DNA of 64,000 bases, from contig JAEMBT020000009.1 in the NCBI GenBank assembly GCA_018873245.2, forward strand, positions 1,116,001 through 1,180,000, in the 5' to 3' direction. Both the position numbers and the translations under genes were made by a program. Below are positions 34,047-45,812 of the stretch, one piece after another. The DNA is from Archegozetes longisetosus. Taxonomy: Eukaryota > Arthropoda > Arachnida > Sarcoptiformes > Trhypochthoniidae. The notes under the pieces were generated by a model. The model searched no databases, was not told the origin of the DNA, and saw only the letters and a program-made list of their open reading frames with translations. Numbering within the stretch: the first letter of the stretch is position 1; every line of letters starts with the position of its first letter.

Positions 34047-35338
34047 AGACTTTGATGATTTCCAAGCTCTCGCCCAAATATTTTGTTATTTATTTTCAGA
34101 CTTAATGTAAAATTTCATGAAACTTACTTAACTTACACTTAATTTTAATCTATTTGTGAAAAAAATTTGTGACTTATAATTGTTATAGAAGGCATGAAGC
34201 AAATAAAAAATTGTTCTTCAACCTGTATTTATATAATTCTGAAATAAGCTCTAAACGTGAAAACAAAAACGGGCAGACGTTTTTCTGAATATAACAGACG
34301 TCAGAAATCTTATATTTTCTATATTGTTGTAATCCGACTCATGCAAAAGGATTAGTATATTTGGAATAGGAATTTTAATCTTTAAGATCGATATATTTGC
34401 TAAAAATATCTCTAATTATCGATACAGTGCATTTTGCACGTGAAAAAGGGGCTCGTTTTGATAATATTCATACGTAAATCACACACCTTTCGATCTTTTT
34501 TTTAGGTAACTTATCAACAAAAGTGTGAATATTTTAGTAACTTAATTCACTATTAATTCAGAGGATTTATTCATTTTATCATAAATTTCACAATCTATCA
34601 TATATTTCTGTGATATAGTCTCCAAGAATATCGATATTTCCAGCGAAGACCAGAGAACATTTATTTTAGAAACTTGTGACCAGAACTAATTTTCCAACTA
34701 TAAGTTTAATATGAGCTCTAAACAAAGAAAACACTTCATGATTAAAATGGAGCCTCAATGAAATAAGGAAATAGAGTGCTATTCTGTTGACATAAGTGGC
34801 GACAATATATTTAAGATAAGAGAAAGCAATTAACTCAAAGGCTGTCAACTTTTTGTTCAATTTCACATAAGACGAACAAAAGGTAGTGCAATAGAATGTG
34901 AAGCAAGGCTAACTATATTAAAGCTCTACCTGATAATTAAAACAATAAATTTTAACAAATCTATTTATTACACGATTAATTTTTCATTAAGTTAGCTATC
35001 AAATTACTTTCTTGTATAAAGATTCTCTATGGAGATCAAGTGCACGGAAAAAGTGATAAATTTATTCACGTAAGCTCTTTTGGTGATAAGAAATGGTATA
35101 AAGATAAGTTTAATACTTGTATTTTGTTCAGGAAACGAAACACAAGTATTAATCATAGGTAGATTTAAATTTTTTTTATCTAACAGTTCGTTGTTTCCAA
35201 CGAAATTGTGATATAGAGTGGTAGTTATAAATAGGAGAACAAATACTATGTTGAATATGCTATAAATATTTTGGTCAACCATCACAGAAATATTTCCAAC
35301 GAATATTAGGTTTTCTTTATGTCAAAAGTTTTTTACTT
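34047..35338. other. Spacer between the two LC8-fusion genes
   Basis: No gene is firmly supported. A minus-strand frame from an ATG at 35282 to 35004 would encode 92 aa with an N-terminal hydrophobic stretch (IFNIVFVLLFITTTLYHNF). It sits 57 bp from the start of the next gene in divergent orientation. With no other support I leave it uncalled. Confidence 0.3.
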
Positions 35339-36712
35339 ATGGAGAAAAGTAGTTCTAAAAATAGTTTAACTCATTTGAAAAAATCCTTAAGAATTGAAGA
35401 GCAGAAGAATAAGACTTTGGAGAAAAAATATGAAAATGTGAAGAGTGAGATCGAAGAGCTGAGGAAGAAAAACATGGATCAATTTGAATTTAGTCAGAAA
35501 TTTGAATCAGAGAAATTGATTCAATTAGAAAAAGAGAATATTGAGTTAACAAATATGTTGGATTTGGAAAGAGAAAGAAATAATGAGTTGGAATTGCAGC
35601 TCAAGAAAGTTAATAAGGAGTTGGATGAGTTTAAGAGAATCAATTTAGTTCAAGAAAGTTGTATTGAAAACGCAGAGATAGAAATCGAAAGATTAAGAGA
35701 AAATTTAAGGATTTCTGAACAGAGATTTTCATCTATCAACGAAAATGTGGAGATCTCTCAAGTGAGTAATTAGTATTTAAATTGTTATCAATTTTAGTTT
35801 TATTGAAAGAAAAAACTTATTGTCCGGACTTTTTTCTATTCTAAAGGTTATTAATTTACAAGAAATTATAAATGACTTGAAGTCTAAACTGATATCAGCG
35901 AATGCAGAATTAGATAAATGTTGTAGTTTTGAATCTGAACTGAGAGAAAAGAGTGGTTTATGCAACCAAATTAATGAAGATCATAAGAGTATTTATATTA
36001 AGCGAACAAACTTAGTCGCAAACCGTTATAAAGTTAGCACCGAATATGAGCTGAAAGTCATTGAAACTGAAATGATTCCTGAAATGAAGGACTCAGCTAT
36101 TTCTACGATAACACAACTTGTTCAGTCGTTAGAAAACGTTGAATTGATTCCCGAAAATCTAGTAAAAAAGTTCAATGATTTTTATGGAAAGCATTGGAAT
36201 TGCTTTATGGCTGAAAACCTTATTAAAATTTCTGCAAACTATAAAACTGGGACTTATATCAAGATCGAAATCAATAAAATAGTTCTGATATTATTTCAAA
36301 CAATCAATCAGTCCTTTAATGAGGTACTTATTAGAAGAAGATCTTTGGGAGTATATTTTAATTTCTTATTTTTGCATTTTAGATATCATTCAGAGAAAGT
36401 TTGAGCAACACAAGAAATAACCAAACGATAAGAGTATTGAAAAAAAGTGTTAATGTTGAATCACAAGTCGAAAAATTTATAGTGAATTTAACACGAGATG
36501 CAATCAACCGAAACTTTGATGACTATTACAGTCTGAGTTCTTTTATAAGAGACACTATTTGTGCTAAGTATAGTTCACAGTGGTTTGTATCAGTTGGCGA
36601 ATCGAAATATTATTGTACTTCTTGGGGTATGTCTAGAAGTAGAAAGTTTTTGCTCTTTGAAATCGGAAATATTAAGCTAACTATCGGTGAAGTTGGCGGT
36701 TGGCTTTGGTAA
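35339..36712 (+). CDS. Coiled coil + two tandem LC8-like domains, copy 2, intact
   Basis: Exons 35339-35761, 35847-36323 and 36383-36712, all phase 0, give 409 aa from a clear ATG. Residues 1-190 are a long highly charged coiled coil (KTLEKKYENVKSEIEELRKK and on). About 225-300 match LC8 from helix 2 onward: EMKDSAISTITQLVQSLENV aligns with EMQQDAVDCATQALEKYNI, and KKFNDFYGKHWNCFM with KEFDKKYNPTWHCIV. About 325-405 form a second LC8-like domain (FIRDTICAKYSSQWFVSVG). LC8 is normally an ~89-aa stand-alone dimeric hub that binds motifs in coiled-coil partners. Here hub-like folds are fused to their own coiled coil, so an internal pseudo-dimer is plausible (inference). LC8 loop residues for peptide binding are not kept. 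Paralogue 1.3 kb upstream. Confidence 0.82.
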
Positions 36713-37140
36713 CAAATTATTTATGCTATTTGTATATTTGTTTCATACTTTCTTAATTTAATTAATTTAATTGTACATCAAGTTCAAGAAGTGGAGAGTT
36801 CGCATCCATTAATTATGTATATTTTCATTATTCAAATGAAATATTTATTTAATCCATTAAATAAAATTAAACAATAATCTGATAGATTTATGTAATTTCT
36901 TTAACCAGATTAATAAATTTTACTAATGGTTGCAGTATTCGATTATGAAATGAAGTCAGAATTCCCCAAAAGGTTTGAGTACTTAATCAATTAGGAAACA
37001 GGAGATAAAAACTAAATCAATTATAACGAATATAATGAGATTTACTTAGATTATGATATCGATCTATTTCTAAACCTTTATAAACCTTATAAATAAATGA
37101 TTTGTTCTAACAAAAGGAATTATTCGAATAATTTATAATT
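36690..37140 (+). repeat. 3' end of LC8-fusion gene, duplicated at 45265
   Basis: From the last codons of the gene through about 430 bp of 3' flank, this is closely matched by 45265-45715, including TGTACATCAAG and GAGTTCGCATCCATTAATTA. It is the source copy, because it continues into an intact gene. Confidence 0.85.
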
Positions 37141-38451
37141 TTAGGCTATTCTAGTATTTTTTTTAAAAATATTGAGTACTAATAATCCTTAAAATCAATG
37201 AATAACTTAGAATCAATAACTTTTACCTCTCTTAAATACTCTATTGTTAACTTAATACAAGTTGAAAATCATAATATGGATATGTCCAAAATATTTTTAT
37301 CACATAACATCATAAAAACTATAAATTTTTCTGCAGAATACATTTATTTCACTTTTTCTTCATCAATTAACATAATTTTAGTGTTTTCGTGGATTTTAGA
37401 TTTACAGCCGAAGAAATTCTTTTAGCGCTAATTATAGGAAAAACCTCTTTGACCGTTTGTGTAACGAGTTTAATAAATAAAATGAATAATTTAGAAGTAA
37501 ATCCCTAGTTAAATACTGTTGATATCTGTTTTTAGTGCACTTCTAATATGGATCTAAATCCTCCCAAAACTTTTCAAAACAGTTCCACTTTAGGCCATAC
37601 ATCCCTATGAAGAATAAAGTAAACGAAAACGGTTTATTTAAACTATGAAACAAACTCAATTTATAGTGATTGCATAACATTAATCCAACTGAAAGTCGAA
37701 GCAACGCTTCACAGTAAAGTCAATCCTTTTGGTCTCACTAATTGTAAATCGGATTGGTTGTGTCCACTTTATTGTGAAGAAAGGTCCACGTTAAGCCATT
37801 ATGCATGGGCAATGACTTTTGATCTTGTAGTACGATGGCAAATATATACCTCTTTGAAAAGTATACATCTCTAACCAAAACATTGGACCTTATTTACTTC
37901 CAGTTCCGGAGAAAAGTTTGCTTAGTTTCAAAAATCATTTAATCCTCGCCCACAATTAGTTTCTTTTAGGGATTTTGTTTACAATTCTATAAAAAATAAG
38001 GAATAATTTTGGGAAAGTTTTAGAGTGGTTCAAGACCTGAAACATAATGAAATCGACAATTGAAGTTTTCATTTGACAGGTGTTAAGTTTCATAGAAAAG
38101 GAGTTGAGTGTCCATTATTTCTATTACTGTCGAACATTCATTAGTACACAAGTGAGCCTCAATTTGCTCGAAACTGAAGATCCAGGATGTTTCACCGACA
38201 ACTATTTCACTGATAGTTATCAGACTCACAATGGATACCGATAAATGGCTGTATAACGAGTGAGAAACACTCGTTATCATATAGTTGAATTTTTAAAAAT
38301 GGTATTCAAAATTTCAAAAGCTTATAACTCTTGAGGCGTTTATTTGATACGCTTAAGACCTATTTCTGGAAACTGTATGCTAAAACCTTTGAAATGGTTC
38401 TCATATCATCGGTGTTCATCGATGGAACAGATAATGATATGCACATCATTT
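37141..38451. other. Spacer with duplicated SLC35G promoter flank
   Basis: About 37640-37800 matches 40780-40940, the flank just upstream of the intact SLC35G-like gene (shared TAGTGATTGCATA and GAAAGTCG). It is therefore probably the old promoter of the decayed copy at 38452-39027. The first exon expected between them is not recognisable. A small palindrome (AACGAGTGAGAAACACTCGTT) lies near 38257-38277. Confidence 0.5.
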
Positions 38452-39027
38452 GGATTGGAGGAAACAATACTGGCTGTGATCACGACTCTGACCGCGCCCT
38501 TTACAATGACTAATTTGAGAAAACTGAAGATAACACCAGTTGCTGTAGTCGTCATGTGGTATTCGGCGACTGTTATCGTATCTGGAATTGTATTTCTGGT
38601 TATATTGGATAAGTTGGTTCTGCCAACAAGTCTCTAAACATGGCCTCTATTGGTCGCGATCAGGTTTTATAGTGTTGAAGATCAATATTTCTTGACAATA
38701 ACTCTTCAGTACGAAAGTGCGGGACCAGTTTCTGTGACCCGAACTTTTAACATAGTTCTGTCGTTTGAATGGACATCAATTATCGGCACATGTCTCGTCT
38801 CGTCCTGTGTTATAATTCTAGCAATGGTTAAGTGGAAGACCGAAAGTCCGCAAATGTTCGAAAATGCATTTGAGAAGTTTTGCTGTTGTTTTGTTGAGAA
38901 AAAGAAAGAAAACAATCTGAAGAGAATCCCCGATTCATTGCGTGCCTCCAATGAAAGCATTGATTCGATTATAGTTCAGTCGACGGTTCACTCAAACGCT
39001 ATTCTACTTAAAGATGAAAAGTCTTAA
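38452..39027 (+). pseudogene. SLC35G-like transporter, decayed C-terminal half
   Basis: Matches the second EamA repeat of the intact transporter, from GTILAVI-like sequence through TTPVAVVVMWYSATVIVSG to a cytosolic tail with PDSLRASNESIDSI. A premature stop after the VLPTSL segment, a frame change, and a missing TM segment after TRTFNIVLS show it is dead. The N-terminal half is absent. Its tail is closer to the copy at 42745-45130 than to the intact gene. Confidence 0.85.
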
Positions 39028-39673
39028 ACGCTTTTCTGCATTTGATTATATCTCTTATGGCGATCATTATAAGTTATTTCAACTATTATTTAATTGTTTT
39101 GTTTATTTATTATTGCAATTTATGTACACTATATATGATATAAGACTTGTTTATAATTTGTTAAACGTATTGTAATTCTGGTTTAGATTCTGATAGTTTC
39201 TGACTTTTAGGAATCTCTTTTAATATTTACAAATGTGTATAAAATATTTAGTATTTATATAACAAGTTAAATATCTTATTTGTTAATGTCTAGAATTATT
39301 GTATTGTAGTATCGATTCTGTGATTTATCGATATTTATATGCATTCATTTATTATTTATATTATAATTCAGACAAAAGTTTTTAATAAATACGTATATTA
39401 TTATTATTTCAAAAGTGGATGACTTTTTTATTGCCATTAGAAAAAGTTTTATCAAACTTTCAACTATTATTCATCGAGTTGGGTAACAATTTTTCTATAC
39501 TGAGTATAAAAATATGAATTTTCTAAGGTTTTCGCTATTCAACAGAGATAAACTGAAATACTTTGAACTCAAGTTCCTGATAAGGATTTCTTTAGATTAT
39601 GACTAAGTATTGTTTAAATAGATATTAAATACAGATAAATCGATCATCAAAATGTTTATGAAAGATTTCTGTT
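39028..39673. other. No gene seen
   Basis: AT-rich 3' flank of the decayed transporter copy; nothing recognised. Confidence 0.4.
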
Positions 39674-40769
39674 TAGGGATGCCAACTCCAGCCTCCAGCT
39701 CGACCCATAAGCTGGAAGCTGTAATCTTCAGCTTTTATTTAACTTATAAAAATATTTTAAACGTTGAATGATTTAGTAAAATAAAAGTAAAACTAATTTT
39801 TGATTCACGAAATTTCAACTTATTACACGAGAGACTTTCACAGGCAAATTAAACTTATACTTAACACTATTTTACTACTTCTAATACTTAGCTCTAATAT
39901 CTGTGCAATAAATCAATACACTCTTATTGAAATTAACATCTTATTCTGATAAGTATTAAGATATCATTGACTTAAATAAACATATTCATACTTTGTTAGT
40001 CTAATTCGTATTTTATCTCATTCTGAATCATTTGGAAATGATTTTGACGAACGGGTTTTCAGCGTAATGATAATTCATGGACAGATGAAAGAAATCGCCT
40101 AACCTATACCTCAAGTCAAAGCTTAACTATGCACAAAATTCAACTATTTTATTAGCTGTACAGAGTTTTATGACTACGTATCAAAAGACCGCGAATTAAT
40201 AGAAGCAGCCAAATAAGGAAAGAATATGATTTTAACCGTAGAACAGTATTTCATGGGTTAAAATGACCCAAAGGTCAATAAAAAACTGTTATATTTATTT
40301 AATGCAATTTCTAATTTTAATAAAATTAGATAGTATTTTCAAATGAGTATATTCAGATCATATAAAGCAATAAATTAATTGTTTACAAATTTGATATTTA
40401 AACTTAATCATGTTTAAGTTTAGGCCATAAATTTATACATGAAATTAGTTTTCATTCAAACCTTAAACAGATTATGTCAACGATGACGACACTAATAAAG
40501 TACGAAACACACTAACTGTTATACATCCTAACCCTTACAATAACATGCTTTTACAAATCAATCGATGGATCAAAAAGACCCTAATTTACTGAAATCATTA
40601 ATCAAAATCGTTTTACCGTTTAAGGGTTAAAGTTTAATATTATGTTGTATGACTATGATGATATGATGTTCATTGTATGACTATATGCTAAAATAAAACT
40701 TTTGTATATAAGGGTCCTCTCTTTAATATTTTTCTCCAGCTATTAAGCTGAGAAGTGTTGGCATCCCTA
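39674..40769. mobile_element. hAT-like non-autonomous element, 1096 bp
   Basis: Inverted ends TAGGGATGCCAACTCC and TAGGGATGCCAACACT. Flanking octamers TTTCTGTT and GTTCTGTT match at 7 of 8 bases, as expected for an aged hAT insertion. No transposase frame was found. A smaller TTAA-flanked element is nested inside. Confidence 0.7.
40236..40626. mobile_element. Possible piggyBac-like MITE nested in hAT element
   Basis: TTAA on both sides (40232-40235 and 40627-40630), with ends CCGTAGAACAGT and CCCTTAAACGGT that are only loosely inverted. The TTAA duplication is the main support. Confidence 0.4.
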
Positions 40770-40988
40770 GTTCTGTTTCAGGGAGATAACATTCAAGGCA
40801 ATGGAACAAATCCAATTTGTAGTGATTGCATAGCATTGATCTAAATGAAAGTCGAGCAACGCTTCAAGCAAAGTTAACCTCTTTGATTTTACTAATTATA
40901 AATCTAGTTGAAATCAAATTTCTTGTGTCTATTTTATCTTAAATTTATGTGCGTTTAAATAGTTTATAGAAATATAAATTGCTAAAAT

Positions 40989-42323
40989 ATGCCATCAACT
41001 GTGTTCAACGAGAAAGCAGGTGAAGAACTTTATTTAAGTCATTCAACTTCTGTCGAGTGTAGAAAAAATAACATTACAGTATCGAATGCTCAAACTGTTG
41101 ACATCGAATCTGACGAAAATGGGCCCAAAAAGAAGTCACTACCGGAAATGATACCCGCTTTCGGTATATTAATGGCTGTTTTGGGTATTTTTTGCTATTC
41201 GACTGCTTCTGCAATCGCAAAAATTTTGACTGAATTGCATTCAATTGAAGTTTTGATTTTCAGGCACTAATCTATTTTCATATAATTTTATTGAGCTTTC
41301 TCTTCAATCATATATGAAAACGTGAAGCTATTTTAAATGACCCAATAAAATGAGCATATTTTCTCTTAAAACAGATGCGGCTTTCAATTCATATTTTACT
41401 TCATTTCAACTCTGATGTACAAACACCCATTTTTTGGTGTACCAGGCCATAGATTTCATTTGGTACTACGTGCTATATTTGGGTCATTATCTGCGATATG
41501 TATTTACACTGCATACCGTTTGATACCACTCGCAGATGCCTTCACCATACACTCCTCGTCACCAGTTTTTGTAGTAGTTCTAACCTATGTCGTCCTTAAA
41601 GAGCCGCCAGGTTTATTACAGATATTGACTGGAATCGTCACATTAATAGGAATTTTGATCATAGCTAAACCTGAATTTCTATTCGGCTCTAACTCAGAAA
41701 TAAACTCAAGCAATAGATTGGAGGGAACAATACTGGCGCTCCTTGCGGCCTTCTCGGCAGCTATGGTCTTGATGCTTCTTAGAAAATTAAATACAACACC
41801 AATTGCTGTCGTTATTATGTGGTTCTCGATTACAAGTGTAATCTCAAGTCTAGTAATACTGTTATTGATGGATCGCTTTGTTTGGCCGACGGGTTATCGG
41901 ACTTGGTCTCTACTCATTGCTGTCGGGATTTGCGGTATTTGTGACCAATATCTTACGACACTTGCTCTTCATTATGAAAGTGCGGGACCAATTTCAGTGA
42001 CCAGAACATTGAGTACTGTATTAGCTTTCATATGGGATGTGCTCTTACTGTCTCAATCATTTGAATGGACATCAATAGTGGGCGCGTGTTTGGTCTCCGG
42101 GTGTGTTCTGTTATTAGCTGTTTCCAAATGGAAAGATGAAAATCCAGAACTATTTAAGCGTTTGAAAGACAAGTTTTACTGCTGTACTCAAAGCATTCAA
42201 AGTGATGATAAGGTTTATCTCCGCCATTCTTCTGAACCTTTCTATGATAGCATTGATTCAAGACTTTGTCCAAATGATAATCAAAGGAATGGTAGATTAA
42301 AATTAGACGATAAAAAGTTTTGA
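40989..42323 (+). CDS. SLC35G/EamA-type membrane transporter, intact
   Basis: Ten-TM drug/metabolite-transporter-superfamily protein resembling solute carrier 35 member G1; the substrate is not known for the family. Exons 40989-41263 and 41375-42323 join in phase 2 to give 407 aa. An acidic cytosolic N-terminus of about 55 residues is followed by two EamA repeats (roughly residues 55-190 and 205-330). Motifs include YRLIPLADAFTIHSSSPVF and YESAGPISVTRTLSTVLAF. A charged, serine-rich tail follows. The intron donor is CAG|GCACTA: a GC donor is needed to join the ORFs, while the sister copy at 43008 has GT at that place. Decayed paralogues flank it on both sides, and its upstream 150 bp is duplicated at 37640. 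Confidence 0.9.
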
Positions 42324-42744
42324 TAATTTATTATCATTTAAGTGCAAACAATTATTATTTTATTTTGATTTCACTAAATTCAATCAACTTTGCTATACAC
42401 TTATATATGCCTTCAGTTCGAACTTATTGTTTAATAAATTTTAATTGTTGTAAATTTAAAGATTTTAGCAAGACTCGGACATCAATTATGCCTTGGAGAA
42501 TAATCTATAACTAATTATTTGGCTATTGAACATTAGAGTCTTACTATTTTAAGAATTGACTATACAGACCACCTTTATTTGTCTAGACCATAACTAATAT
42601 TTAAGTAATATTAAGTTTATTGAAATGAATTCTCACTTAATATTACTGAACGGTATGCTTATCTACATCTAATTATTATTTCATTTGTAGTCACTCTTAA
42701 GTTATTAATAATAGAAAATAGTTAAATGAAATTGTTTCCATAAA
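42324..42744. other. Spacer between transporter copies
   Basis: AT-rich, with no exon recognised; the 64-codon plus-strand frame here is unconvincing. Confidence 0.4.
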
Positions 42745-45130
42745 TTGATCTGTTGCTCTGAAATCATAAACTCATATCGTGTCTTCGACCAGTCTCACCT
42801 TCCTGAGGATGTGAAGACAACATCGATTGCTATTCCAGAACCAGTTGTGGCCAACACCAGAAAAATTAAGAAAAAATCTATTCCCGAACATATTCCGGCT
42901 TTTGGTCTGTTGATGGCTATTTTGGGAGTATTTTGCTTTTCGATCGCTTCCGTGATCGTAAAGGTTTTAACTGACTTGCATTCAATCGAAATTCTAGTTT
43001 TTAGGTATTTATTAAGCTTTCTCGGAATCATAGAAAATCCTATTACTTATTAATTATTACTTTACTTTAAATCAGATGCACTTTTCAGTTCATCGCTTAC
43101 ACGGGTTTAACTCTCGTCAAAAAATACCCGTTTTGTGGTCAACCTGGGCATCGACTGGATCTGGCCTTACGCGCAATATCTGGAACAATCTCATTGACAA
43201 CTATTTATATGGCTTATCGACTTATGCCACTCGCAGATGCGTCTACTATCCATTTCGCGTCACCTGTATTTGTGACAATATTCGCATATTTTATGCTTAA
43301 AGAACCTCTGACTATACTTCAAGGCATAACTGGAACCATCACTTTGATCGGTGGATCGGTGTCGTCATTATCTCAAAACCAGAATTCATTTTTGGTGCTG
43401 CTGAAAAAGATGTAGTACATGAAGACCGATTATTGGGTACAATACTAGCTGTGATCGCAGCTCTGACTGCGGCCTTTTCAATGATTAATTTGAGAAAACT
43501 GAAGACAACACCAGTCGCTGTAGTCGTCATGTGGTATTCGGCGACTGTTATCGTATCTGGACTTGTATTTCTGGTTATATTGGATAAGTTGGTTTGGCCA
43601 ACAGGTCTCTGGACATGGTCTCTATCGGTTGCGATAGGGTTTTTGGTATTAGAGATCAATATTTCTCAACAATAGCTCTTCAGTAAGCAAGCGCGGAACT
43701 AGTTTCTGTGACTAGAACTTTTAACATAGTTCTGTCTTTTACATGGAAAGTGGTCCTATTCTTAGGGGTCATCGAATGAACATCAGTTATCGGCATATGT
43801 CTTATCTCGTCCTGTGTTATAATTCTAGCAATGGTTAAGTGGAAAACCGAAAGTCCGCAACTGTTTGAAAATGCATTTGAGAAGTTCTGCTGCTGTTTTG
43901 TTGAGAAAGAGGAGAAAAACAATCTGAAGAGAATCCCCGATTCATTGCGTGCCTCCAACGAAAGCATTGACTCGATTACATACCTTGTATTAAATTGATA
44001 AGTCCAATTATTTTTTTCTTTTTGAATAATTTAAGAACTTGAGATAATGCGGTTAAATTTTGTTATCATGTACACAAAGTTATTGGAAGACATTTGTAAA
44101 ACCTTGGTCAAGTTTCGGCCACTCACGCGTGTGATAAAAGCATTGAAGCTAAACACAGCGTTTCAAAACGTTAAGCCCAGCTAATAAAAAGCTAGATAAA
44201 CAATAGATACTTAATAACTAATAATCAATTGTTCTTTCATTCTTTGTTATGATCCTGAATATTCTATTTGCTAAAGAATTGACGAGTTTTTTGAAGTGAT
44301 ATCGCATTTATTTCTTCTCAGCGATCATTATTCCTTATTTAAGTTCAGTAACTGAGTTTTATTGTTTGCCTTTCTCATAAACAGCTCTCACAAGTTACCC
44401 CCGAAGATTTTTGATGGGATTTAAGTCTGGAAAAACCGTGGTCAGTTGATAACGTGTATATTTTCTCTTTTGAACCAACTTTTAGTAGCATTGAATTTTG
44501 AATTCTAGCATTATCTTTCTGTAGATAGCACTATCATTACTGTATTATCAAAATTTTTTCTTTGCGAAGATCATGCTAATAATAATAAAATCCATCCGGA
44601 CCGTCAAGATTAAACTTTTTCTCACCGCTAAATATAACTTTGTTTCAATCATGTGTTCACAATATGTATTTACGTGCAAATTCAAGTCTAGCTAACTTAT
44701 GATAATCAGTAAGTACAGGTTCATATCTTATTTTTGTGTGTTTAATAAACGGTTTTTCATCGAGAGCTCTCCAAATCGTGGTTTTATATGGCACTAGTCT
44801 CAAATCGAATTTCATTTATGGTCTAGTCATACTATTATTACATGAATACTTGATAATGTGGCGTTTATCACGAGGATGGCTAAGGTTTGCGTTATCATAT
44901 TGAAACATTATGTTTAGCTTCAATGCTTTATATCACACGCTTGAGTGGCTGAAGCTTGACCAAAATTTTACAAATATCTTAATCGCTTTATGTATATAAT
45001 AATAAAATTTCACTGCATTATCTAAAGTAGTCCTTAAGTTATTCAAGAAAACATTGACTGGATTTATCAATCTGAAACGGTGTGTAGTTCAGTCAGCGGC
45101 TCGTCCAAATGATATTCTACTTAACAGTCA
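42745..45130 (+). pseudogene. SLC35G-like transporter, full-length but decayed
   Basis: The exon-1 equivalent (about 42745-43007) lacks an initiator ATG before the first TM and ends at a normal GT donor. The exon-2 equivalent starts at 43075 and follows the paralogue (GQPGHR, YRLMPLADASTIHFASPVF). A two-base insertion near 43352 and further stops and shifts after 43640 break it. A Tc3-like transposon (43979-45084) splits the tail, which resumes at 45087 (GTTCAGTCAGCGG matches 38974-38990). Confidence 0.88.
43979..45084 (-). mobile_element. Tc3-like transposon, decayed, long TIRs
   Basis: Inverted arms of about 190 bp (43979-44170 and about 44895-45084), flanked by TA at 43977-43978 and 45085-45086. 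The minus strand between about 44890 and 44280 shows Tc3-like transposase pieces: VIFSGEKKFNLDGPDGF with the first catalytic Asp replaced by Gly, and RFFPDLNPIKNL with the later Asp. Stops and an internal deletion separate them. It is inserted in the tail of the transporter pseudogene. Confidence 0.85.
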
Positions 45131-45264
45131 TTCAACTTCTGTCAAATTTAGAAGATAACATTACAGCGCAAACGACTAATTTTCAGGCGTTAGTCCATTT
45201 TCAAATAATTTTATTGAACTTTCAATCACACATGAGAACGTGAAAAAAAATTTTAAAATAAAGC
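45131..45264 (+). pseudogene. Stray 5' piece of another SLC35G-like copy
   Basis: About 45120-45155 matches the N-terminal coding part of the intact gene (GTCATTCAACTTCTGTC, AACATTACAG). About 45178-45260 matches the intron start (TTTTCAGGCGTTAGTC versus TTTTCAGGCACTAATC). About 180 coding bases between them are missing, replaced by CGCAAACGAC. The layout suggests a third decayed copy or a chimaeric join. Confidence 0.6.
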
Positions 45265-45715
45265 AATACACGGCTGGAGGTTGACTTTGGTAACAATCTT
45301 TTCATACTATTTAATGTATATTTATTTCATACTTTCTTAGTTTAATTACTTTAATTGTACATCAACTCCAAGAAGTGAAGAGTTCGCATCCATTAATTAT
45401 GTGTATTTTCATTATTCAAATGAAATATTTATTTAATCCATTAAATTAAACTAAACAATAATCTGATATATTTATGCAACTTCTTTTAACCAGATTAATA
45501 AGTTTTAATAGTTGATTGTAGTATTTGGTTATGAAATGAAGTCAAAATTCCCCAAAATGTTTGAGTACTTAATCAATTAGGAAACAGGAGATAAAAAATA
45601 AATCAATTACAATGAGTATAATCAAATTTACTTGGATTATGGCATCAATCTATTTCTGAAAGTTTTATAAACACCATAAATGATTGAATTTTCGCATCAA
45701 AAGGGGTTATTCGAA
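45265..45715 (+). repeat. Stray copy of the LC8-fusion gene 3' end
   Basis: Roughly 450 bp matching 36690-37140, starting within the last codons (GGCTGGAGGTTGACTTTGGTAAC). No upstream coding part is present, so it is a truncated duplicate and expresses nothing on its own. It marks one breakpoint of a local duplication. Confidence 0.85.
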
Positions 45716-45812
45716 CAATTTTCCTCCTATTTTTAGTATATGATCACAATATATTTTGAACCTGATTTGACTTCATTATAAAATTGAAATTATCCATCAC
45801 ATGAGTGGAAGG

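Noticed and set aside
35004-35282. Possible small secreted or membrane protein on the minus strand
   Set aside because: Hydrophobic composition is expected by chance in such AT-rich DNA; no splice context or homology was visible.
38706-38960. Minus-strand 84-codon frame, repeated at 43680-43967
   Set aside because: Both are antisense of the duplicated transporter tail; their similarity only reflects the duplication.
43339-43659. Minus-strand 106-codon frame
   Set aside because: Antisense of the decayed SLC35G-like exon 2.
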